Shown here piece after piece: positions 16,769-25,980 of a stretch of DNA of 64,000 bases. Source of the DNA: Cyanobium sp. CZS48M (GTDB lineage: Bacteria > Cyanobacteriota > Cyanobacteriia > PCC-6307 > Cyanobiaceae). The DNA is taken from positions 62,001-126,000 of the forward strand of contig JAUCZK010000005.1 of NCBI GenBank assembly GCA_030373145.1, read 5' to 3'. The stretch's first letter is position 1. Each line of letters starts with the position of its first letter. The notes below the pieces were generated by a model. That model ran no database searches. It was not told the origin of the DNA and saw only the letters and a list, made by a program, of their open reading frames with translations. The translations under genes were made by a program, and so were the position numbers.

Positions 16769-18229
16769 TCAGTTCGCCGTGGAGGCGAAGTCGGGATAGG
16801 CCTCCATGCCGTGCTCGGCGATGTCGAGACCTTCGATCTCTTCCCTCTCGCTGACGCGGATGCCACCGGAGAGGCTTCCGAGCACCGACCAGGTGATCCA
16901 GGCTGTGACGACGGCAAAGATGCCGTAGGCAATCACCCCGAGGATCTGAAGACCGAGCTGGCCGAAGCCATGGCCGAGGAGCAGGCCCTTGTCGGTGTTG
17001 AACAGACCCACCGCGAGGGTGCCCCAGATGCCGCAGGTGCCGTGCACGGACCAAGCGCCCACGGGATCATCGATGCCGAGACTGTCGATGAACGCCACCG
17101 AGAAGACGGCGAGGGTGCCGGCGATGAAGCCCACAACCCAAGACGCGGGCATCGAGAAACCATCGCAGCCGGCAGTGATGCCAACCAGCCCGGCCAGGAT
17201 GCCGTTGATGGTCATGGTCAGGTCGGGTTTGCCTGAGGTGAGCTGGGACACCAGCGTGCCGGCGATACCGCCACCAGCGGCCCCCAGGGTGGTGGTCACG
17301 GCGATGTAGGGAACGGTTTCGTTCATCGCCAGGACGGAGCCCGGGTTGAATCCGTACCAGCCGATCCAGAGCACCAGGCAGCCCAGGGTGGCAATCGCCA
17401 GGTTGTGGCCTGGAATGGCCTGGGTCCTGCCGTCGGTAAACTTGCCGATCCTGGGTCCGAGCAGCATGGCGCCCACCAGGCCACACCAGGCACCCACCGA
17501 GTGCACAAGGGTGGAGCCGGCGAAGTCGATGAAGCCCAGCTGGTTGAGCCAGCCGGCACCGTTCCACTTCCAGCTGCCGGCGATGGGGTAGATGAAGGCG
17601 ACGAGAACAAGCGAGAAGATCACGAACTCGCTGAACTTGATGCGCTCGGCCACCAGACCGGAAACGATGGTGGCGGAGGTGCCGGCGAAAGCCACCTGGA
17701 AGAGGAAGTCGACCGATGGCACCAGGGCGGCATCCTTGACCATCTCCGCAGTGACGGTGGGATCAAAGAACAGACCCAGCGGGCCGCCCTTGCCGTAGAA
17801 GAGCCAGCCGGGGATGACCGGCTCGCCATACATCAGCGAGAAGCCGATCAGCCAGTAGGCACTGGCCGCCAGGGCAAAGACGATCAGGTTCTTGGTGAGG
17901 ATGTTGGTGGCGTTTTTCTGGCGACACAGACCCGCTTCGACCATGGCGAAGCCGGCGTTCATGAAGATCACCAGGATGGCGGCGATCAGCAGCCAGACAT
18001 TGTTGATCAGGAAAGCCGGCGTGAGCTCCGGCAGCTCAGCGGCGTGGGCGGAGAGGTTGAACACCCCGAGGCCGAAGAGGGCCAGGGGCACACAGGCCAG
18101 CCAGGTGAGCGTGCGGGAATTGGAGAGTCCGCGGATGCTGCGCAGCAGCAGTTCAGGAGCTTCGAGCAGGCTCGCCTCCTGAAGACTCCGGGGCCGGCGT
18201 CGCCGAGGGGCGTGAGGAGCAATTGTCAT
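16769..18229 (-). CDS. amt: Ammonium transporter
   Basis: Amt proteins carry ammonium across the plasma membrane as trimers of eleven-helix subunits. The 486-residue protein shows FMNAGFAMVEAGLCRQKNAT, SAYWLIGFSLMYG, GSTLVHSVGAWCGLVGAMLLGPR, WIGWYGFNPGS and DDPVGAWSVHGTCGIWGTLAVG, including the pore His pair. An extra hydrophobic segment and about 65 leading residues precede the first conserved helix, suggesting a signal-like leader. I chose ATG 18229 over the TTG at 18238. A possible NtcA promoter lies upstream, as expected for nitrogen-controlled uptake. Confidence 0.95.
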   Translation of the reverse strand: MTIAPHAPRRRRPRSLQEASLLEAPELLLRSIRGLSNSRTLTWLACVPLALFGLGVFNLSAHAAELPELTPAFLINNVWLLIAAILVIFMNAGFAMVEAGLCRQKNATNILTKNLIVFALAASAYWLIGFSLMYGEPVIPGWLFYGKGGPLGLFFDPTVTAEMVKDAALVPSVDFLFQVAFAGTSATIVSGLVAERIKFSEFVIFSLVLVAFIYPIAGSWKWNGAGWLNQLGFIDFAGSTLVHSVGAWCGLVGAMLLGPRIGKFTDGRTQAIPGHNLAIATLGCLVLWIGWYGFNPGSVLAMNETVPYIAVTTTLGAAGGGIAGTLVSQLTSGKPDLTMTINGILAGLVGITAGCDGFSMPASWVVGFIAGTLAVFSVAFIDSLGIDDPVGAWSVHGTCGIWGTLAVGLFNTDKGLLLGHGFGQLGLQILGVIAYGIFAVVTAWITWSVLGSLSGGIRVSEREEIEGLDIAEHGMEAYPDFASTAN

Positions 18230-18299
18230 GGAGCGCAACGTCGCACAGGATTTTGCGGAACTAAGGATGAATCACGCCCGAGGGCGTTCCTACAAGGCA

Positions 18300-18341
18300 A
18301 AAGTGCACTCTGCGGCACCAATTGCTGGTGGCATCCGCTAC
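18300..18341 (-). promoter_or_regulatory. Possible NtcA-type promoter of amt
   Basis: Reading the minus strand, GTA-N8-CAC (one mismatch to GTA-N8-TAC) is followed after 22 bases by CACTTT, a weak match to TAN3T. The spacing fits the 20-24 bases of NtcA-activated promoters. The gene context supports it, but both elements are imperfect. Confidence 0.4.
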
Positions 18342-18357
18342 AAAATCTTTGATCCGT

Positions 18358-19119
18358 TCACTCGGGTAAGCCCTGGGGCTCCCGGGGAATCAGCTCGGCC
18401 ACGCCAAGCCAGCTCACGGCCGCGGCGCTGAAGCCATAGCGCAGGGGCAGCACCTCAACCCCCGCCGAGAGGGCCTCCCGGAACAGTTCGCCGTAGCGGG
18501 GATCGGCCGAATCCCCCGGCGCGAAGCTCGTCACGTCGGCGCGGCTCAGGCAGGGCACCAGCAGGCCCCGGGCTTCGCTCCCCAGGGCCATCAGCTCCCG
18601 CAGGTGCTTCTGGCCCCTCTCCGTGACGGTGTCAGGGAAGAGGGCCAGCTCCCCTCGGCTCCAGGTGGTGTTTTTCACCTCCAGGTAGATGGGGCGTGGG
18701 TCGGCGGCATCGGCGGTCGGGCTCAGCAGCAGATCGATCCGGCTGCGGCGGCCTTCGCCGTAGGCCACCTCGGCGCGGATCGAGCCGATCGGCCCGATCC
18801 AGGGCTCCAGGCAGCCCGCTTCGATCGTGGCTCGCACCAGCCGGTTGGGCAGCATCGTGTTCACCCCCACCCAGCAGGGCGCGCCGTCGCTGCCGGGCAC
18901 CTGGGCCTGCTCCCAGGTCCAGGCCAGCTTGCGCTCCGGCCTGGGGTCGTGGCGCAGGCGCACGCGCCCACCCGGGAGCAGCACTCCGGTCATGGGACCG
19001 GTGTTGGGGCAATGGGCGATCACCACCTGGCCATCGGCCAGCTCCACATCGGCGAGAAAGCGCTTGTAGCGGCGCAGCAGCACTCCCTCCACCAGGTTCT
19101 GCATCGGCAGAATCGACAT
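18358..19119 (-). CDS. sfsA: SfsA family DNA/RNA-binding nuclease-like protein
   Basis: SfsA has an N-terminal OB-like domain and a C-terminal PD-(D/E)XK nuclease fold. This 253-residue protein carries RRYKRFLADVELADG, HCPNTGPMTG, RSRIDLLLSP, IYLEVKNTTW and FPDTVTERGQKHLRELMAL, placing the acidic Asp, Glu and Lys of the nuclease site. The physiological role is unsettled. I start at ATG 19119; ATG 19104 is closer to the E. coli N-terminus. The track's 538-residue version runs antisense through murJ and is not real beyond that point. Confidence 0.92.
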   Translation of the reverse strand: MSILPMQNLVEGVLLRRYKRFLADVELADGQVVIAHCPNTGPMTGVLLPGGRVRLRHDPRPERKLAWTWEQAQVPGSDGAPCWVGVNTMLPNRLVRATIEAGCLEPWIGPIGSIRAEVAYGEGRRSRIDLLLSPTADAADPRPIYLEVKNTTWSRGELALFPDTVTERGQKHLRELMALGSEARGLLVPCLSRADVTSFAPGDSADPRYGELFREALSAGVEVLPLRYGFSAAAVSWLGVAELIPREPQGLPE

Positions 19120-19278
19120 GCCGGCGGGGCTGGGGCAAGGCTTCGGATCCGGCATCAATTCAGGGGCTGGCCAAGGGGTATTGGCTCTGGCATCCATGCT
19201 GCCGCTCGGCCAGCGGGCCTCGCTGCGGGCGGCTGGGTGGAGAATCCCCCGGTGGATGGGGCCCAACGGCCTGAGTGG

Positions 19279-20892
19279 ATGGCGAAATCCCTGCGGCGCA
19301 TCGCCTTGATCGTGGGGTTGGCCACGGCCCTGAGCAAGGTGGCCGGTCTGCTGCGCCAGCAGGTGATCGCCGCCGCCTTCGGGGTGGGTGCCGCCTACGA
19401 CGCCTACAACTACGCCTATGTGTTGCCGGGATTCCTGCTGATCCTGCTGGGGGGCATCAACGGGCCGTTCCACAGCGCCATGGTCAGCGTGCTGGCCCGC
19501 CGCCCCCGCGAGGAGGGCGCCCATGTGCTGGCGGCCATCAACACCCTGGTGGGGGTGGGCCTGCTGGCGGTGACGGTGCTGCTGCTGGTGGCCGCCGATC
19601 CCCTGATCACCCTGGTGGGGCCAGGACTCGAAGCGGAGCGCCACGCCATCGCCGTGCTGCAGCTGCGCTGGATGGCGCCGATGGCCCTGTTCGCCGGCCT
19701 GATCGGCCTCGGTTTCGGGGCTCTCAATGCAGCCGATGTCTTCTGGCTGCCGTCGGTGAGCCCGCTGGTGTCGAGTGCGGCGATGATCGCCGGCATCGGC
19801 CTGCTCTGGTTTCAGCTCGGTGCGGAGATCGCCCTGCCGGCCACGGCGGCGCTGGGGGGCATCGTGCTGGCGGCCACCACCACCCTGGGGGCGGTGCTGC
19901 AGTGGCTGATCCAGCTGCCCGCCCTGGCGAAGCAGGGCCTGCTCCGCTTTCAGCTCGTCTGGGACTGGAAGCACCAGGGCGTGCGCGAGGTGCTGCAGGT
20001 GATGGGCCCTGCCACCCTCTCCTCGGGGATGCTGCAGATCAATGTCTTCACCGATCTATTCTTCGCCAGTGGCATCATCGGTGCCGCCGCTGGCCTGGGC
20101 TACGCCAACCTGCTGGTGCAGACGCCCCTGGGCCTGCTCTCCAACGCTCTGCTGGTGCCCCTGCTGCCGGTGTTCGCCCGGCTCACGGCCCCGTCGGATC
20201 GCCCGGCCCTGGTGGACCGGATCCGCCAGGGTCTGATGCTCTCCACCGCCAGCATGATGCCGCTGGGGGCTCTGTTCGTGGCCCTGGCCGTGCCGATCGT
20301 GGCGGTGGTCTACGAGCGGGGGGCCTTTGATCGTGGCGCGGCGCTGCTGGTGGCCAGCCTGCTGATGGCCTATGGCGTGGGCATGCCGGCCTACCTGGGC
20401 CGCGATGTGCTGGTGCGGGTGTTCTATGCCCTCGGTGACGGCACGACCCCCTTCCGCTTCTCCCTGGCCGGCATCGGCTTCAACGTGATCTTCGACTGGG
20501 TGCTGGTGGGCGGTCCCACGCCCTGGGGCCTGCAGCTGCCCCGGCTCAACTTCGGTGCCCCTGGCCTGGTGCTGGCCACGGTGGCGGTCAATCTGCTCAC
20601 CTGTGCGGCCTTGCTGCTGGCGCTGCAACGGCGCCTCGGGGGCCTGCCCCTGCGGGTGTGGGGCAAGGACAGCCTTTGGCTGCTGCTGGCCGCGCTGGTC
20701 GGGGGGCTGGCGGCCTGGATGCTCTCCAGCCTCGTGGGCTGGCCCGCCGGACTGCTGGGCCAGCTGCTGCAGTGCGGCCTGAGTGCCGGCCTGGGGCTGA
20801 CGCTCTACGGCCTGATCGCCAGCTGGCTGGGGGTGCCCGAGGCCCGTGATCTGATCCTGCAGGTGCGGGGGCGCTTCAGTCGGGGGTCCTGA
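19279..20892 (+). CDS. murJ: Lipid II flippase MurJ
   Basis: MurJ flips undecaprenyl-linked peptidoglycan precursor across the plasma membrane. The 537-residue protein has about 14 hydrophobic segments and the MVN-family N-terminus (ATALSKVAGLLRQQVIAAAF), with GVGAAYDAYNYAYVLPGFL, and later YERGAFDRGAA and YLGRDVLVRVFYALGDGTTP. ATG 19279 (MAKSLRRIALIVG) gives the normal length; the track's extension is antisense to sfsA. It overlaps the following minus-strand gene by 17 bases at the stop. Confidence 0.95.
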   Translation: MAKSLRRIALIVGLATALSKVAGLLRQQVIAAAFGVGAAYDAYNYAYVLPGFLLILLGGINGPFHSAMVSVLARRPREEGAHVLAAINTLVGVGLLAVTVLLLVAADPLITLVGPGLEAERHAIAVLQLRWMAPMALFAGLIGLGFGALNAADVFWLPSVSPLVSSAAMIAGIGLLWFQLGAEIALPATAALGGIVLAATTTLGAVLQWLIQLPALAKQGLLRFQLVWDWKHQGVREVLQVMGPATLSSGMLQINVFTDLFFASGIIGAAAGLGYANLLVQTPLGLLSNALLVPLLPVFARLTAPSDRPALVDRIRQGLMLSTASMMPLGALFVALAVPIVAVVYERGAFDRGAALLVASLLMAYGVGMPAYLGRDVLVRVFYALGDGTTPFRFSLAGIGFNVIFDWVLVGGPTPWGLQLPRLNFGAPGLVLATVAVNLLTCAALLLALQRRLGGLPLRVWGKDSLWLLLAALVGGLAAWMLSSLVGWPAGLLGQLLQCGLSAGLGLTLYGLIASWLGVPEARDLILQVRGRFSRGS

Positions 20893-21142
20893 GGGTGACC
20901 CGGCGCTCCTCACGCACCTGCACCGGGATCTCCAGGTGGCTGCGGCCGAGCATCTGGGGACCATCGACCGAGAAGATCCGCGCCTCGATCCCGAACTCCC
21001 GGAAGGCGGTCTCCAGTTCCTGGATCAGCGCCTTCTCCACCTGGGCCTCGGCGTCGACCACCTTGCCGATCAATCGGCCCCCGAGGGGGCCGATGCGCTG
21101 CCGGACCACCTCTCGGGCATTGGTGACCTCGATGACCAGCAT
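20876..21142 (-). CDS. Conserved hypothetical protein, 88 residues
   Basis: I do not recognise a named domain. The sequence begins MLVIEVTNAREVVRQRIG, then has an alternating helical stretch (DAEAQVEKALIQELETAFREF) and a strand-rich end (ARIFSVDGPQMLG, HLEIPVQVREERRVTL), which reads as a real small alpha/beta protein. The position after murJ, with a convergent 17-base overlap, and the coding-like composition support a true gene. A role near murJ is not implied by convergent orientation. Confidence 0.7.
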   Translation of the reverse strand: MLVIEVTNAREVVRQRIGPLGGRLIGKVVDAEAQVEKALIQELETAFREFGIEARIFSVDGPQMLGRSHLEIPVQVREERRVTLRTPD

Positions 21143-21237
21143 CCAACGCCTGCAGCGGATTTGAACCCTATTCGCAGCCCATCGCCCAGGCCGGCCCTGT
21201 CGTGCTTCTTCAGCCGCGGCAGCGCGCCCTTGGGGCC

Positions 21238-21528
21238 TCAGTCGCCGATGGTGTCAAGGATGTCTTCGAGGTCACGCAACTGCCCGGGGGGGAGCAGGCG
21301 GGCCAGGGGCAGGCGGCTGGAGCCGCCGCCGATCGGCACCTGTACCGCTTCAAGGGCCTGGCGGGCGCAGACCTCCGGGCCCTGATCGAGGCGGGCGGCG
21401 CATTCGATCGCCAGGGTCTTGGCCAGACCGGCGTCGCCCAGATACAGATGCCAGCTGGCCACCTGGATGTAGAGGCGGTCCGCCAGGGCCAGGCTCAGCT
21501 CCTCGAGTTCCGTTGCCGTCAGGCTCAC
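21238..21528 (-). CDS. DUF3181 family protein
   Basis: The 96-residue protein resembles a cyanobacterial family of unknown function, with LADRLYIQVASWHLYLGDAGLA in the N-terminal helix pair and IPIGGG-like VQVPIGGGSSRLPLARLLP near the C-terminus. It is predicted soluble and mostly helical. It lies in a run of three small minus-strand genes; the next upstream gene starts at 21801. Confidence 0.75.
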   Translation of the reverse strand: MSLTATELEELSLALADRLYIQVASWHLYLGDAGLAKTLAIECAARLDQGPEVCARQALEAVQVPIGGGSSRLPLARLLPPGQLRDLEDILDTIGD

Positions 21529-21543
21529 TGCAGTCGTGCGCGC

Positions 21544-21801
21544 TCAGGCTTCACTTTGGTCGAGGGGCTGGGTTCGTGGCCGCAGCCGCAACACGATGAT
21601 GAGGTGCAGCAGCCAGAGCGCCCCCCAGGCCAGGCTCAGCCAGCTCAGGTGCACCCAGGGATGGCGCAGCCCCTGGACGAACCACAGGCCCGTGTTCACG
21701 GCGGCGAACAGGCCGCCGTGCAGGCAGAGGTTGACCACCCGCTCGTAGTGGCAATAGGTGGGGTCGGCGGGGTCGGCGGGGCCGTACCAGCGGATCGGCA
21801 T
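21544..21801 (-). CDS. 2TM domain-like small membrane protein
   Basis: The 85-residue protein has two hydrophobic helices, LCLHGGLFAAVNTGLWFVQG and LSWLSLAWGALWLLHLIIVL, preceded by a short DPADPTYCHYERVV segment, the layout of the 2TM family. ATG 21801 (MPIRWYGPADP) is preferred; the track start at 21897 falls in low-complexity sequence just before the tRNA. It is separated from DUF3181 by 15 bases, so the two are probably cotranscribed. Function unknown. Confidence 0.72.
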   Translation of the reverse strand: MPIRWYGPADPADPTYCHYERVVNLCLHGGLFAAVNTGLWFVQGLRHPWVHLSWLSLAWGALWLLHLIIVLRLRPRTQPLDQSEA

Positions 21802-21897
21802 GGGGGAAGGGAGACGCAGTGGCTGCGGTGGCGGGCTCGATTGTGCCCCGGCGACAGTTGACGGATGGCCCCCCCTTGCGGTGAGAATGCTTGGCAT

Positions 21898-21971
21898 GCG
21901 CTTGTAGCTCAGCGGATTAGAGCATCTGACTACGGATCAGAGGGTCGGGAGTTCGAATCTCTCCAGGCGCG
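21898..21971 (+). tRNA. tRNA-Arg (anticodon ACG)
   Basis: The 74-base cloverleaf has acceptor GCGCTTG/CAGGCGC, D-arm with AGCTCAGCGGATTAGAGC, anticodon stem TCTGA/TCAGA around loop CTACGGA (anticodon ACG, decoding CGN after deamination), and T-loop GTTCGAATC. CCA is not encoded. A terminator follows within 10 bases, and glyA is downstream. Confidence 0.96.
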
Positions 21972-21977
21972 CTTGTC

Positions 21978-22003
21978 AACCGTCCGACATCGGGCGGTTT
22001 TTT
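21978..22003 (+). terminator. Terminator of tRNA-Arg
   Basis: AACCGTCCG-ACAT-CGGGCGGTT (one G-T) followed by a T-run lies just after the tRNA. It should isolate the tRNA transcript from glyA. Confidence 0.85.
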
Positions 22004-22067
22004 CTTGGCTGGGTTTTCGCCAGGGTGATTTCTTACGATGAGAAGCTTGCGCCTTGCCCTCGATCCC

Positions 22068-23357
22068 ATGGTGGATTCCACCGGTACGCCCCTGAACCAG
22101 TCCCTGGCGGCCGGGGACCCCGCCATCGCGGCCCTGATCGGCCGTGAGCTGGACCGTCAGCAGAGCCATCTGGAGCTGATCGCCAGCGAGAACTTCACCT
22201 CCAGGGCCGTGATGGAGGCCCAGGGGTCGGTGCTCACCAACAAGTACGCCGAAGGCCTGCCCCACAAGCGCTACTACGGCGGCTGTGAGCACGTCGATGC
22301 GATCGAGGAGCTGGCGATCGCCCGGGCCCGCCAGCTGTTCGGGGCCGCCTGGGCGAACGTGCAGCCCCACAGCGGTGCCCAGGCCAACTTCGCCGTGTTT
22401 CTGGCCCTGCTCCAGCCCGGCGACACGATCCTGGGCATGGACCTCTCCCACGGCGGTCACCTCACCCATGGCTCGCCGGTGAATGTCTCGGGCAAGTGGT
22501 TCAAGGCGGTCCATTACGGCGTCGATCCCCACACCCAGCAGCTCGACTACGACGCCATCCGGACCCTGGCCGAGCAGCACCGCCCCCGCTTGATCATCTG
22601 CGGCTACTCCGCTTATCCCCGCACGATCGACTTCGCGGCCTTCCGTTCGATCGCCGATTCGGTCGACGCCTTCCTGCTGGCCGACATGGCCCACATCGCC
22701 GGCCTGGTGGCGACGGGTGCCCATCCCAGCCCCGTCCCCCATTGCCATGTGGTCACCACCACCACCCACAAGACCCTGCGGGGTCCCCGCGGCGGGCTGA
22801 TCCTCTGCAATGACGCTGAGTTCGGCAAGCGCTTCGACAAGGCCGTCTTCCCCGGCAGCCAGGGGGGTCCCCTGGAGCATGTGGTGGCCGCCAAGGCGGT
22901 GGCCTTCGGTGAGGCCCTGCAGCCCTCCTTCCGCACCTACAGCCAGCAGGTGATCCGCAATGCCCAGGCCCTGGCCACTCGGATCCAGGAGCGGGGCATC
23001 GCCGTGGTGTCGGGTGGCACCGACAACCACCTGGTGCTGCTCGACCTGCGCTCGATCGGTCTCACCGGCAAGGTGGCCGACCTGCTGGTGAGCGAGGTCA
23101 ATATCACGGCCAACAAGAACACCGTGCCCTTTGATCCGGAATCGCCCTTCGTCACCAGTGGTCTGCGCCTGGGCACGGCCGCCCTCACCACCCGCGGTTT
23201 CGATGCCGACGACTTCGTCGAGGTGGCCGATGTGATCGCCGACCGGCTGCTCCACCCCGAGGACAGCGTGATCGAGCTGCGCTGCCGCGAGCGGGTGCGT
23301 GCCCTCTGCGCGCGCCATCCGCTCTACGGGCCGAGCCGCATCCCCCAGCCGGCCTGA
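22068..23357 (+). CDS. glyA: Serine hydroxymethyltransferase
   Basis: GlyA interconverts serine and glycine while loading tetrahydrofolate with one-carbon units; in a photosynthetic cell it also serves photorespiratory glycine use. Motifs: [34 protein letters not shown], the PLP lysine in [16 protein letters not shown], and [18 protein letters not shown] 22068 (MVDSTG) gives 429 residues, the family norm; an in-frame ATG at 22038 would add ten residues. Confidence 0.97.
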   Translation: MVDSTGTPLNQSLAAGDPAIAALIGRELDRQQSHLELIASENFTSRAVMEAQGSVLTNKYAEGLPHKRYYGGCEHVDAIEELAIARARQLFGAAWANVQPHSGAQANFAVFLALLQPGDTILGMDLSHGGHLTHGSPVNVSGKWFKAVHYGVDPHTQQLDYDAIRTLAEQHRPRLIICGYSAYPRTIDFAAFRSIADSVDAFLLADMAHIAGLVATGAHPSPVPHCHVVTTTTHKTLRGPRGGLILCNDAEFGKRFDKAVFPGSQGGPLEHVVAAKAVAFGEALQPSFRTYSQQVIRNAQALATRIQERGIAVVSGGTDNHLVLLDLRSIGLTGKVADLLVSEVNITANKNTVPFDPESPFVTSGLRLGTAALTTRGFDADDFVEVADVIADRLLHPEDSVIELRCRERVRALCARHPLYGPSRIPQPA

Positions 23358-23470
23358 CTCCCACTGCCTAAGCTGGACCCTCGATCTGGCCTCTGCATGG
23401 CACCCCCCGCGTCGTTGCCACCAGCGTTGCCCCGCAGCGGCAACCCGATCCTCGGCAGCGGCCTGTGAGC

Positions 23471-24670
23471 ATGGCCGCCAGTCCGCTCGCTGCGGCCTTC
23501 CTGACCCTGGTTATCTCGGCGCTGCTCACGGCGCTGGTGGTGCCGATTGTGCGGCGCATGGGGCTGCGCTACGGCCTGATCGATCCCCCGGATTCGCGCA
23601 AGCAGCACGACATCCCGATGGTGCGGCTGGGGGGAATCGGCATGGTGGTGGGCTTTTCCCTGGCCCTGGCGATCACCTGGGCCCTGGGTGGCTTCGGCAC
23701 CCTGGCCCCGGACCGGGACCAGCTGATCTGGACCACCCTGGCCGGCGCTCTCTGTTACTTCGTGATCGGGCTTGCCGATGACCTCTTCGCCCTGCCGCCC
23801 CTGCCGCGCCTGGCCGGTCAGGTGGCGGTGGCGGTGGTGGTCTGGAGCGAGGGGGTGCGCATCGGAGCGATCGATCTGCCGCTGGGATGGTTCGGTCTGC
23901 CGTCGCTGGCCTTTCCCCTGCCCGACAGCCTCAGTCTGCTGGCCACGGTGATCTGGTTGGTGGGCATCACCAACGCCATCAACTGGATCGATGGCCTTGA
24001 CGGCCTGGCCGCCGGCGTGGGTGGCATCGCCGCAGTGGGGCTGCTTTCGGTGAGCTTCAGCCTTCAGCAGAGCGCCGCCGGCCTGCTCGCCGCCGCCCTG
24101 GCCGGCGCCTGCCTCGGATTCCTGCGCCACAACTTCAACCCCGCCCGCATCTTCATGGGCGATGGCGGCTCCTATTTCCTTGGTTTTGCCCTGGCGGCGA
24201 TCAGCATCGTCGGCCCGGCCAAGGGGCTCACCACCGTGAGCTTGCTGTTCCCGCTGCTGATTCTCTCGCTGCCCCTGGCCGACATGTCAGCAGTGATCAT
24301 GGGCCGCCTCAGCGAGGGGCACTCCCCCTTCTATCCAGATCGGCGCCATCTCCATCACCGGCTGCTGCGGGCCGGCTTCAGCCATCGCCGCACGGTGCTG
24401 CTGATCTACGCCTTCACCCAGTGGCTGGCGGCCCTGGCCCTGGTGGCGGCCAATGTGGAGCTGCGCTTCCTCTGGCTGGCTCTGGCCACCGCTGTGCTGA
24501 TCGGCGCCGTGATGGGATCCAGGCGCCAGCGCCGCTTGCCGGGGGAGTCCGCCGTTGACAGCACATCGGCGTTTTCCCCAGGGCCTTCGGCCTCCGCCTC
24601 AGTGGCGGCCCCCTCCAACTCCGTTCCCTGTGATGCCGGCCGTGACCCAAGCCTTGATCCAAGGCCCTGA
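23471..24670 (+). CDS. WecA/MraY-family undecaprenyl-phosphate sugar-1-phosphate transferase
   Basis: This polytopic membrane enzyme (399 residues, about ten helices) attaches a sugar-1-phosphate, usually GlcNAc, to undecaprenyl phosphate and so starts surface polysaccharide synthesis. It has the family's acidic motifs [26 protein letters not shown] and [12 protein letters not shown], and the cytosolic loop [10 protein letters not shown]. Lack of MraY peptide-recognition features and the HLHHR loop favour WecA over MraY. The start is ATG 23471 (GTG at 23465 possible). Its last 38 bases overlap cinA in another frame. Confidence 0.9.
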   Translation: MAASPLAAAFLTLVISALLTALVVPIVRRMGLRYGLIDPPDSRKQHDIPMVRLGGIGMVVGFSLALAITWALGGFGTLAPDRDQLIWTTLAGALCYFVIGLADDLFALPPLPRLAGQVAVAVVVWSEGVRIGAIDLPLGWFGLPSLAFPLPDSLSLLATVIWLVGITNAINWIDGLDGLAAGVGGIAAVGLLSVSFSLQQSAAGLLAAALAGACLGFLRHNFNPARIFMGDGGSYFLGFALAAISIVGPAKGLTTVSLLFPLLILSLPLADMSAVIMGRLSEGHSPFYPDRRHLHHRLLRAGFSHRRTVLLIYAFTQWLAALALVAANVELRFLWLALATAVLIGAVMGSRRQRRLPGESAVDSTSAFSPGPSASASVAAPSNSVPCDAGRDPSLDPRP

Positions 24671-25952
24671 GAGCGGCGGCAGCGAAATCCTCTGCATCGG
24701 CACCGAGCTGCTGCTGGGCAACATCCTCAACGGCAATGCCCGCTGGCTGGCGGAGCAGCTGGCGGGCCTGGGGCTGCCCCACTACCGCCAGTCGGTGGTG
24801 GGCGACAACCGCGACCGCTTGATCGCCATGGTGCGGGAGGCCTCCAGCCGCTGCCGGCTGCTGATCTGCACCGGTGGCCTTGGACCCACCCCCGATGACC
24901 TCACCACCGAGGCCCTGGCCGCCGCCTTCGCCACCCCGCTGGAGGAGCGCCCTGAGGTGTGGAGCGACATCCAGGCCAAGTTTGCGGCCCTGGGCCGCAT
25001 TCCCTCGCCGAGCAACCGCAAGCAGGCCCTGCTGCCTGTGGGAGCGGCCGTGCTGCCCAACCCGCTGGGCACGGCCCCCGGCATGATCTGGAGCCCCAGG
25101 CCCGGTTTCAGCCTGCTCACCTTCCCCGGAGTGCCCTCCGAGCTGCGGGCGATGTGGGCCGCCACCGCGGCGCCCTGGCTGCGGGGACAGGGCCTGGCGG
25201 AGGGGGTGTTCGCCAGCCGGATCCTGCGCTTCTGGGGGGCTGGGGAATCGCGACTGGCGGAGCAGGTGGCCGACCTGCTGGAGTGGGCCAATCCCACCGT
25301 GGCCCCCTATGCCGGCACCGGTGAGGTGAAGCTGCGGATCACGGCCCAGGGCCCCACGCTCCCCCAGGCCGAGGCACTCCTGGCCCCGCTGGAGGCTGAG
25401 CTGCGCCAGCGGCTGGGGACCTGGTTCTACGGGATCGACGATGACAGCCAGGCCTCCCTCTGCCTGGAGCTGCTGCGGCAGCGGGGGGAGACCCTGGCGG
25501 TGGCGGAGTCGTGCACCGGCGGTGGGCTGGGCGCGGCCCTGGCGGCGGTGCCCGGTGCTTCCGATGCCTTCCTCGGGGGGGTGATCGCCTATGCCAATTC
25601 CGTCAAGCAAGGGCTGCTGGGGGTGCCTGCTGCCACGCTCGAGTCCCATGGGGCGGTGAGTGATCCGGTGGCGATCGCCATGGCCGAAGGGGCGCGGCGG
25701 GTCACCGGCAGCACCTGGGCCCTGGCCCTCACGGGCGTCGCCGGCCCGGGTGGCGGCAGCCCCGACAAGCCTGTGGGGCTGGTGCACATCGCCCTGGCTG
25801 GGCCCCAGGGCAGCACCAGTGAGGGGGTGCGTTTCGGCTCTGGCCGCAGCCGCGACTGGATCCAGGCGGTCAGCGCCGGTGAGGCCCTCAACCGCCTGCG
25901 CTTGCGTCTGCTGGCCCAGACCCAGAGCGAAGGCCAGGCCCCCCGGACCTAG
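24633..25952 (+). CDS. cinA: CinA-family protein (competence/damage-inducible; NMN deamidase domain)
   Basis: The 439-residue protein joins an N-terminal MoCF-like domain ([46 protein letters not shown]) to a C-terminal CinA domain ([43 protein letters not shown]), which in other bacteria deamidates nicotinamide mononucleotide. I start at ATG 24633, 14 residues before the conserved SEILC block; this overlaps the WecA-like gene by 38 bases, suggesting translational linkage. Confidence 0.93.
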   Translation: MPAVTQALIQGPESGGSEILCIGTELLLGNILNGNARWLAEQLAGLGLPHYRQSVVGDNRDRLIAMVREASSRCRLLICTGGLGPTPDDLTTEALAAAFATPLEERPEVWSDIQAKFAALGRIPSPSNRKQALLPVGAAVLPNPLGTAPGMIWSPRPGFSLLTFPGVPSELRAMWAATAAPWLRGQGLAEGVFASRILRFWGAGESRLAEQVADLLEWANPTVAPYAGTGEVKLRITAQGPTLPQAEALLAPLEAELRQRLGTWFYGIDDDSQASLCLELLRQRGETLAVAESCTGGGLGAALAAVPGASDAFLGGVIAYANSVKQGLLGVPAATLESHGAVSDPVAIAMAEGARRVTGSTWALALTGVAGPGGGSPDKPVGLVHIALAGPQGSTSEGVRFGSGRSRDWIQAVSAGEALNRLRLRLLAQTQSEGQAPRT

Positions 25953-25980
25953 GCTGTTGTGTCTTGGTTGTGGGGACACG

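Noticed and set aside
21930-23318. 462-residue minus-strand ORF
   Set aside because: Antisense of glyA and partly of tRNA-Arg; no recognisable domain.
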